A program made the translations under genes and the position numbers. Below are positions 29,251 to 35,331 of a stretch of 35,331 nucleotides of DNA, piece by piece. This DNA is from Mesorhizobium sp. LNHC252B00 (GTDB lineage: Bacteria; Pseudomonadota; Alphaproteobacteria; Rhizobiales; Rhizobiaceae). The stretch is from assembly GCF_000502955.1 (NCBI RefSeq), contig NZ_AYWO01000019.1, positions 35,042-70,372 on the forward strand. The letters run 5' to 3'. Under the pieces are notes generated by a model. It searched no databases. It saw nothing but the letters and a program-made list of their open reading frames with translations, and was not told the origin of the DNA. How positions within the stretch are numbered: the stretch's first letter is position 1; the number at the start of each line of letters is the position of its first letter.

Positions 29251-29298
29251 TACGGAATTTCCGTAAAAGGGCAAGTCAAACTACGGACGTCCCGTAGT
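29251..29298 (-). promoter_or_regulatory. Paired palindromic operators of the toxin-antitoxin operon
   Basis: Two inverted repeats built from the same half-site: TACGGAATTTCCGTA (29251-29265, perfect) and ACTACGG-N5-CCGTAGT (29280-29298). On the minus strand TTGACT lies between them as a candidate -35. Two equal sites flanking the promoter fit cooperative autorepression by the toxin-antitoxin complex. Confidence 0.65.
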
Positions 29299-29398
29299 TT
29301 TCCCTTCGGATTTCGGGCTTGCGCGCGAGAGGCACAGTGGTCAATGTGCTCATTGCCAACATGCCGTCGCGGCAGGTACCGCCAAGAAAGCTCTCCCT

Positions 29399-29423
29399 GA
29401 AACCATTTCGCAGACCCTGCGTT
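29399..29423 (+). promoter_or_regulatory. EcfG-type promoter candidate (imperfect)
   Basis: GAAAC at 29399-29403, 16 bases, then CGTT at 29420-29423: one mismatch in the -35. It ends 35 bp before the start of the gene at 29458. Confidence 0.33.
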
Positions 29424-29457
29424 GACGACCGCACCCGTCAGACACAGGAGATATCCC

Positions 29458-29664
29458 ATGACCGTCAGTTGCCGCATATCGATCGACAACCGACCTGAGG
29501 CCACCGATGCAATTTTCCAGGCGGTTCCACGGATCGGGGAAAGCGTTTCGCTGTCGATCGATGGAAATACACAGTATCTGCGGGTGTCCCGCGTCGTGCA
29601 TGTGACCAACGGTTCGCTGGAAGGTGCAACGATCGTCGTCGAAGTGACGACCAACATTCTATAG
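29458..29664 (+). CDS. Small hypothetical protein
   Basis: 68 residues from the ATG at 29458, chosen for AGGAG eight bases upstream. All-beta appearance (VSCRISIDNRP, ESVSLSIDGNTQYLRVSRVV, ATIVVEVTTNIL), perhaps a small barrel. No known family recognised. It probably starts from the EcfG-like site just upstream. Confidence 0.62.
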   Translation: MTVSCRISIDNRPEATDAIFQAVPRIGESVSLSIDGNTQYLRVSRVVHVTNGSLEGATIVVEVTTNIL

Positions 29665-29733
29665 AGGCAACAGCAAGCCGCGTGCCGGCAATATCAGCCA
29701 GCACGTTGCTGGTCGCGATCAGCGCGGCGGCAG

Positions 29734-29973
29734 TTAATCCTTGCCGCCTTCGGCAATCCCGTCGCCGGCGGTGGGCAGGATTCCAAAATCCCGCGACTTC
29801 AACCCGTGCTCCGCGGTCAGGAATCCATCCGAAGTCAAGCCGCGCCGCAGCAATTCCCTAACCGCGGCCGAGCGGCTCGGCATACGCTTGTCGTAGCGCC
29901 AATTCTCCAGCGCCGCCAACTCATCGGACGTAAGCATGATTTGCAACCGTTCGGGGCGTTCCAGTTCAGCCAT
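29734..29973 (-). CDS. Ribbon-helix-helix-type small regulator
   Basis: 79 residues. RLQIMLTSDELAALENWRYDKRMPSRSAAVRELLRRGL is the RHH pattern: a short beta strand, a helix, a turn and a second helix with RSAAVRELL. The C-terminal ~30 residues look flexible. It should bind DNA as a dimer of strands. The promoter upstream has a 13-bp palindrome between -35 and -10, a likely self-operator. No toxin partner is adjacent. Confidence 0.8.
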   Translation of the reverse strand: MAELERPERLQIMLTSDELAALENWRYDKRMPSRSAAVRELLRRGLTSDGFLTAEHGLKSRDFGILPTAGDGIAEGGKD

Positions 29974-30032
29974 GGCGTTTCCTCGCTCAGGACCTAGAAT
30001 GTGTCGAATTAGTATTTACCTCACTCGACTGA

Positions 30033-30061
30033 TAATTAGGATAGCACTCATAGTGCGTCAA
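30033..30061 (-). promoter_or_regulatory. Sigma-70 promoter with palindrome in the spacer
   Basis: On the minus strand TTGACG (30056-30061) and TAATTA (30033-30038) are 17 bases apart. GCACT-CAT-AGTGC at 30044-30056 is a perfect inverted repeat filling the spacer and touching the -35. It would drive the RHH gene 60 bp away and be blocked by a bound repressor. Confidence 0.6.
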
Positions 30062-30243
30062 GAGCCGGTGGTGGGTGAACGGCGCATTGCGCACATAATG
30101 AGGTATAGACGCCGACTGGGCATTCGTGTAATTATTCTAACTGATTGATTTTCAACGTAATTTCGTAGATTTTCCTTGCCGCGAGTCGACGCTCGGCGCA
30201 TACTCCCAGCAACAGAAAACCGATCCCCTTCGGGAGGTTTCGA

Positions 30244-30543
30244 ATGCGGTATGATTATTCGACGCGCCTGCGCGATGACGTTACGTCAGCGGTTCTGGTG
30301 GCGTTTGAGAAGAACGGCATCATCAACATCACGGCGGTGGCGGAACGGGTGAGGGTCCGGAATCTGGCCGAGAACGTCGCCCTTGAGGACATTGAGCATC
30401 TGGTCCTGCAGGCGGCGCAACTCGTTGGCGTGGCAATCGAATTCGACTGCGTGGCCGGCCTGTTCGCGGACGGCGTCGCTGACGAGGATGGCGAGCGCGC
30501 GAGCTCTCCACTCGATCTGCCCCGCCCAACTTCGATCCAATAG
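30244..30543 (+). CDS. Small hypothetical protein
   Basis: 99 residues. The ATG has GGGAGG six bases upstream. Helical N-terminal part (RDDVTSAVLVAFEKNGIINITAVAERVRVRNLAENVALEDIEHLVLQAA is the core), ending in a Pro-rich tail. The first half resembles the helix arrangement of short rhizobial proteins of unknown function. No signal or membrane segment. Confidence 0.65.
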   Translation: MRYDYSTRLRDDVTSAVLVAFEKNGIINITAVAERVRVRNLAENVALEDIEHLVLQAAQLVGVAIEFDCVAGLFADGVADEDGERASSPLDLPRPTSIQ

Positions 30544-30671
30544 GGCAATTTCCGGAACGGTCTTCCACCCGAAGACCGCATGTTTCGGAAAACTCACGCC
30601 AGAGTGATTGGCACCGACGAAACCTTGGGCTGCCCAATGCGTTTATGGCTTCAGCCCAGTCGAGGTTTCCA

Positions 30672-30917
30672 ATGCAAACTGCATGGTTTTCCAAACCGGT
30701 GGCGGTGTCGGTCGGAGTCGCCGGTTCCATCTACTATCTGTCCAATACGCAGCAAGCCATTGAATTGCTCACGACACATTGGCGCGACCCCGGCAGCCCA
30801 AAACATCAAACGGCTTTGCGCGCCTGCCGCCGGGCGACGAGCGGCGATGTTGCCCCCGATATCGCCAGGTCGGCGCTTGTCGAGGCCGCACGTGAAGCCC
30901 ACATCCTTGTCGAGTAG
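30672..30917 (+). CDS. DUF982 domain protein
   Basis: 81 residues from the ATG at 30672, with GAGG nine bases upstream; an ATG at 30645 is also in frame. Typical DUF982 layout: KPVAVSVGVAGSIYYLSNTQ, LLTTHWRDPGSPKHQTALRAC, and ALVEAAREAHILVE at the end. It is the fourth member in the window and closest to the copy at 4310 at the C-terminus. Function unknown. Confidence 0.8.
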   Translation: MQTAWFSKPVAVSVGVAGSIYYLSNTQQAIELLTTHWRDPGSPKHQTALRACRRATSGDVAPDIARSALVEAAREAHILVE

Positions 30918-30960
30918 GCCGCGTCGATTAGATCGGCCAAAGTCGGTGCGGCTGCTATAG

Positions 30961-31992
<1,032 letters not shown>

Positions 31993-32094
31993 AGCGGCGG
32001 CGCCGTAGCCTTCCGATATTCGACGCAAAGCATTGGCCGGCATCATGTTCGGCGGGCGACTGCGTCAAGCGGCGCCATCCAGCACAATCGACAG

Positions 32095-32130
32095 GAGGCG
32101 GAGAGGCCCGCTTCCGCCTCATTGTTCTTC
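32095..32130 (+). terminator. Probable terminator of the aldo/keto reductase gene
   Basis: GAGGCGGA (32095-32102) pairs with TCCGCCTC (32113-32120) and is followed by the T-rich ATTGTTCTTC. It lies ~100 bp past the stop codon. The T-run is interrupted, so efficiency may be modest. Confidence 0.5.
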
Positions 32131-32188
32131 AAGTCGTTCAGCCCAGCTCGATACCGCGCGCGATTTTCTGCCAGCCGGGCATCGGCCT

Positions 32189-32623
32189 TTAGTGCATAAA
32201 CGCTCCTCGCAGCCAGGCGAAGAAACCGGATCTTCCAGACATTGCCGCGCGGACACGGGATGCGGCCCATCGTGCCGTCATCGTGGCGCCTACATGGCAG
32301 TGGCAGACGATCCCGTGGAGCTGCCAATCGGTCAGTTCGAAGAAGCGCTTGGCTTCACCGTAGGTATCTTCCTTCAAGCCGAGCGCGCGAAACACCGGAT
32401 CTTCGAAAGCAATCGTGATCGGTGATCCCGCGGAACGCATTCTTTCGCGCGTCTCCACAGATTGGTGCTCGGTCCCCGTCAGCGCCCCTAGGACCCTGTT
32501 GGGATTTTGCTCCAGAAGCTGCGCCCAGCGTTCGAGGCGTTCGCCTCGGGTCGCGAGAAGATGGGTTGCCTCGGCGTGGACGTCGGCAACGGCATTCAGT
32601 TGGTCAACGGTTTGATGCTTCAC
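32189..32623 (-). CDS. Conserved hypothetical protein
   Basis: 144 residues from GTG at 32621-32623, supported by AGGAGG six bases upstream. The N-terminal half is helical (NAVADVHAEATHLLATRGERLERWAQLLEQ). FFELTDWQLHGIVCHCHVGA carries Cys-His-Cys-His in close order, a possible metal site, and the tail is basic. No family recognised. The 341-bp gap after it (32624-32964) holds only an EcfG promoter that I can support. Confidence 0.66.
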   Translation of the reverse strand: MKHQTVDQLNAVADVHAEATHLLATRGERLERWAQLLEQNPNRVLGALTGTEHQSVETRERMRSAGSPITIAFEDPVFRALGLKEDTYGEAKRFFELTDWQLHGIVCHCHVGATMTARWAASRVRAAMSGRSGFFAWLRGAFMH

Positions 32624-32795
32624 GGACGCCTCCTATTCAGCGGCTGAATTCGGTTCAGCCTTGAATGGAATTATGGCGCCCGGTGAGGTCGGCAAGACCC
32701 GGAGGTGCGCGCTACGGCGATTCATTTGGGCGGCGTGGCTCCTTTCCGCTAAGCTGCTCGCGATCCCGCGTCCCGGTCGCAATCGAAACCGCGGC

Positions 32796-32821
32796 GGAAC
32801 CAATCCGCAAGCCCGACCGTT
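32796..32821 (+). promoter_or_regulatory. EcfG-type promoter (perfect consensus)
   Basis: GGAAC (32796-32800), 17 bases, CGTT (32818-32821): exact consensus for the general-stress sigma factor, in a non-coding stretch. The first gene downstream on this strand is the Pro-rich protein at 32965, giving a leader of about 135 bases. Confidence 0.6.
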
Positions 32822-32964
32822 CTGCCCGCATCAGCCCTGGTCGAGACGCTGTCAAGGACGCGCGAGACTAAGATCGCTCGATGACTTTCTGACTGAGGAC
32901 ACCTGGATGTCGGTTGGTCCCGCCGGATGTCGACCAACCACCAAGCGCCCACGCAGGAGTTGTT

Positions 32965-33156
32965 ATGGCCATTCTGCCTAACCCCGACCCAACGCCTATT
33001 CCAACACCCACGCCGCCGCCGGTTCCCCAACCGAAGCCCATGCGCGAGCCGGATCCGGACGGTCTTCCGGATGAAGAGCCGGTCCCCAATCCGGATGAAA
33101 ACGACCGGCCGCCCAAGCACACGGGTCCCGGTCCGGACCGCCGGCAATGGTCATGA
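32965..33156 (+). CDS. Small proline/aspartate-rich protein
   Basis: 63 residues from the ATG at 32965, with AGGAG seven bases before it. About one third proline, in alternating PNPDPTPIPTPTPPP and acidic PDPDGLPDEEPVPNPDEN stretches. It must be unfolded; no signal peptide. It is probably a stress-induced small protein given the perfect EcfG promoter upstream. Function unknown. Confidence 0.65.
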   Translation: MAILPNPDPTPIPTPTPPPVPQPKPMREPDPDGLPDEEPVPNPDENDRPPKHTGPGPDRRQWS

Positions 33157-33234
33157 TCATCATGCGGGAGACCGGCATCTTGCTGCACGCGGTTCACCAT
33201 CCGGCGGCAGTGCGCCGTCGGGAACGAGGCCGGT

Positions 33235-33999
33235 TCACTTGGCGCTGTCCGACTTTTTGTTGAAGATCGTGAGCAGGTCCACCGGCAGCGGGAACACCAC
33301 CGTCGACGAGCGCTCGCCGGCGATGTCGTGCAACGCCTCGAAATAGCGCAACTGCATTGCCTGCGGCTCGGCCGCCAGCATCTTGCCGGCCTCGACCAGC
33401 TTTGCCGCCGCCTGCTGCTCGCCATCGGCATTGATCACCTTGGCGCGCCGCAGCCTTTCGGCCTCGGCCTGCTTGGCGATGGCGCGGATCATGCTCTCGT
33501 TGAGATCGACATGCTTGATCTCGACATTGGAGACCTTGATGCCCCAGGCGTCGGTCCGCTGGTCCAGTATCTCCTGGATGTCGCTGTTCAGCTTGTCGCG
33601 CTCGGCCAGCATCTCATCGAGTTCGTGCTTGCCGAGCACCGAGCGCAATGTGGTTTGCGCCAGCTGGTTGGTAGCGGTCATGAAGTCCTCGACCTGGATG
33701 ATTGCCCGCTCGGCGTCGACGATGCGGAAATAGAGCACGGCGTTGACCTTCACCGAGACGTTGTCGCGCGAGATCACGTCCTGCGGCGGCACGTCCTGCA
33801 CCACCACGCGCAGGTCGACCCGCACCATCTGCTGAACGAAGGGAACGAGGAGGATCAGGCCGGGGCCCTTCACCCCGGTGAAGCGGCCGAGCGTGAAGAC
33901 CACGCCGCGCTCATATTCCCGCAGGATGCGAATGGCCGCGGAGAGGAACATCAGCACGAGAAGGGCGAGTATCAGATAGGCCACGTAACCGATGATCAT
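33235..33999 (-). CDS. Slipin (SPFH/band 7 protein)
   Basis: 254 residues from the ATG at 33997-33999. An N-terminal membrane hairpin ([20 protein letters not shown]) is followed by the SPFH domain ([51 protein letters not shown]) and a coiled-coil tail rich in Ala and Glu ([16 protein letters not shown]). It forms membrane oligomers and is the partner of the NfeD protein encoded just before it (4-bp overlap). Confidence 0.93.
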   Translation of the reverse strand: MIIGYVAYLILALLVLMFLSAAIRILREYERGVVFTLGRFTGVKGPGLILLVPFVQQMVRVDLRVVVQDVPPQDVISRDNVSVKVNAVLYFRIVDAERAIIQVEDFMTATNQLAQTTLRSVLGKHELDEMLAERDKLNSDIQEILDQRTDAWGIKVSNVEIKHVDLNESMIRAIAKQAEAERLRRAKVINADGEQQAAAKLVEAGKMLAAEPQAMQLRYFEALHDIAGERSSTVVFPLPVDLLTIFNKKSDSAK

Positions 34000-35330
34000 T
34001 GCCTTGCTCCATTGTTCCTGCGCCGGACCGTCAGCATGAGACCGCTGACATCGGCCACCTCGACGCTGTCGCCAGGGGCGAGCGGTTCGTCGCCTTTGGC
34101 CCGCCAGCGCTCGCCTTGGGCCAGCACATGGCCCTCGTTTCCCGACCAGTCGAGGATCTTGGCCGGCAGTCCGTGCATGGCCTGCGCGCCGACACGCGGC
34201 AGGCGCTTGCGTGCCGCCCACAGATAGCTGCCGGCCAGCAGCGCCAGGCCAAGCGTCAGCGCGGCTGCGGTGCCGATGACCGCCCATGACATCTCGAAGC
34301 CGGGACCCTCGACCTTGAGCAGCATGGCGGCGCCGAGCAGGAAGGCGGCCACGCCGCCAAGCCCAAGCACCACCGTCGGATTGAAGGCCTCGATGACGAG
34401 GAAGGCGATGCCAAGCAGCATCAGGGCAAGGCCGGCATAGCTGATCGGCAACAGGTTGAGCGCATAAAGCCCGAGCAGAAGACAGATGGTGCCGATCACG
34501 CCGGGTGCCACCGCGCCGGGGCTGGTGAACTCGAAGACGAGGCCGTAGAAGCCGGCCAGCATCAGGATGACGGCGATGTTGGGATCGGTGATGACGGCGA
34601 GAAGCCGGATCAGCCAGCCGGGCTCCAGCGTCTCGACCGGGAGGTCCTTGGTCGCCAACACCCGTTTCTTGCCGGCTGCCTCGACCATGCGGCCGTCGGC
34701 AAGCTGCAGCAGTTCGGCCGTGTCGTGGGCGACGAGGTCGACGACATGTGCCTGAAGTGCCGCGTCGGCGGAGAGGCTGGCCGCCTCGCGCACGGCCTTT
34801 TCCCCCCAGTCGGCATTACGCCCGCGCAGTTCGGCCAGCGAACGGATCAAGGCGACCGCGTCGTTCGTCACCTTGCTCATCATCGCGTCGCCCGCCGGCG
34901 CCCCGGTGGCGTTCTTCTGGTCGCCCTTATCCTGGTCGCCGCCACCGGGCAGAGACGGCAGCCCGCCAAGTTCGACCGGTGTGGCGGCGCCCAGGTTAGT
35001 GCCGGGCGCCATCGCCGCGACATGGGTCGCATAAAGAATATAGGTTCCGGCACTTGCCGCATGCGCGCCGGCCGGGGCGACATAGCCGATGACGGGAACG
35101 GGCGAGGCAAGGATATCGGCAATCATCTCGCGCATCGAGGTGACCAGCCCGCCTGGTGTGTCGATCTCGAGGATGAGAACCTCGGCGTGCCGCTCGGCGG
35201 CCTCGGCCAATGCCTCCTTGAGCTGCCTCGCGCTCGCCGGACCGATGGCGCCGTCCATCTCGACGCGCAACGCCAGCTTCTGCGTCGCCTCTCCGGTTGC
35301 GGAAGAGGGACTGGCGACCGCGGCGGCCAT
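33996..35330 (-). CDS. NfeD-family membrane serine protease (probably lacks its signal peptide in this window)
   Basis: 444 residues visible. A ClpP-like protease domain ([35 protein letters not shown] with the nucleophilic Ser) is followed by four or five membrane helices and a C-terminal OB-fold NfeD domain ([20 protein letters not shown]). The ATG at 35328-35330 lies one base from the window edge and starts with a non-hydrophobic [15 protein letters not shown], whereas family members begin with a signal peptide. The true start is therefore probably outside. It cleaves the C-terminus of its slipin partner in other species. Confidence 0.88.
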   Translation of the reverse strand: MAAAVASPSSATGEATQKLALRVEMDGAIGPASARQLKEALAEAAERHAEVLILEIDTPGGLVTSMREMIADILASPVPVIGYVAPAGAHAASAGTYILYATHVAAMAPGTNLGAATPVELGGLPSLPGGGDQDKGDQKNATGAPAGDAMMSKVTNDAVALIRSLAELRGRNADWGEKAVREAASLSADAALQAHVVDLVAHDTAELLQLADGRMVEAAGKKRVLATKDLPVETLEPGWLIRLLAVITDPNIAVILMLAGFYGLVFEFTSPGAVAPGVIGTICLLLGLYALNLLPISYAGLALMLLGIAFLVIEAFNPTVVLGLGGVAAFLLGAAMLLKVEGPGFEMSWAVIGTAAALTLGLALLAGSYLWAARKRLPRVGAQAMHGLPAKILDWSGNEGHVLAQGERWRAKGDEPLAPGDSVEVADVSGLMLTVRRRNNGARQ

Positions 35331-35331
35331 G

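Noticed and set aside
32661..32981. 106-codon plus-strand frame
   Set aside because: No ribosome-binding site; overlaps the EcfG promoter and the start of the Pro-rich gene; Arg/Pro-rich shadow composition.

Overview
The window looks like chromosome of an alphaproteobacterium of the Hyphomicrobiales, most like Mesorhizobium or a close relative. The evidence is high GC with strong third-position bias, several DUF982 proteins, an HWE-type histidine kinase, the GCAATTCCAG...CTGGAATTGC intergenic palindrome common in rhizobia, and GGAAC/CGTT (EcfG-type) promoters. This assignment is from recognition of families, not from a database search.

Layout. Positions 1-4147 hold one minus-strand operon: a GntR/UTRA regulator, an ADP-ribosylglycohydrolase-family enzyme, a PfkB sugar kinase, and a polyamine/spermidine-type ABC importer (binding protein, then a permease cut by the window edge). 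It reads as an import, N-glycoside cleavage and phosphorylation pathway for an unknown ribosyl-like compound. Positions 4.2-8.6 kb carry a DUF982 protein, a small conserved protein, a possible CU-rich small RNA, an isoprenylcysteine-methyltransferase-like membrane protein, a TPR protein and its neighbour. Positions 8.7-12.04 kb are a TPP-riboswitch-controlled thiamine-precursor (HMP) uptake operon, ykoF-thiX-thiZ-thiY. Here the ATPase and binding-protein genes are joined in one reading frame with no stop codon between them. Positions 12.2-16 kb hold an exported small protein, msrA, a GT39-type glycosyltransferase and a membrane protein.

Positions 16.0-22.3 kb are a phage-derived block on the minus strand: a tailspike-like beta-helix protein, an AT-richer EpsG/Wzy-like polysaccharide polymerase, and a tightly overlapping lysis cassette (GH108 endolysin, small membrane proteins, Rz/Rz1-like pair). 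No head, tail-tube, terminase or integrase gene is visible, and a broken membrane-protein gene lies inside.

Positions 22.4-33.2 kb are rich in small accessory genes: two more DUF982 genes in tandem and a third single one, DUF3606, GFA, DoxX, a dehalogenase-like hydrolase, an HWE histidine kinase, exported small proteins, a tRNA-Gln(TTG), a HigBA/RelE-type toxin-antitoxin pair and a ribbon-helix-helix regulator. Two perfect and several imperfect EcfG-type promoters precede genes here, suggesting a general-stress-response neighbourhood. The window closes with an aldo/keto reductase and an NfeD-slipin operon whose first gene probably begins beyond the window.

No CRISPR array, rRNA, transposase or integrase was found.
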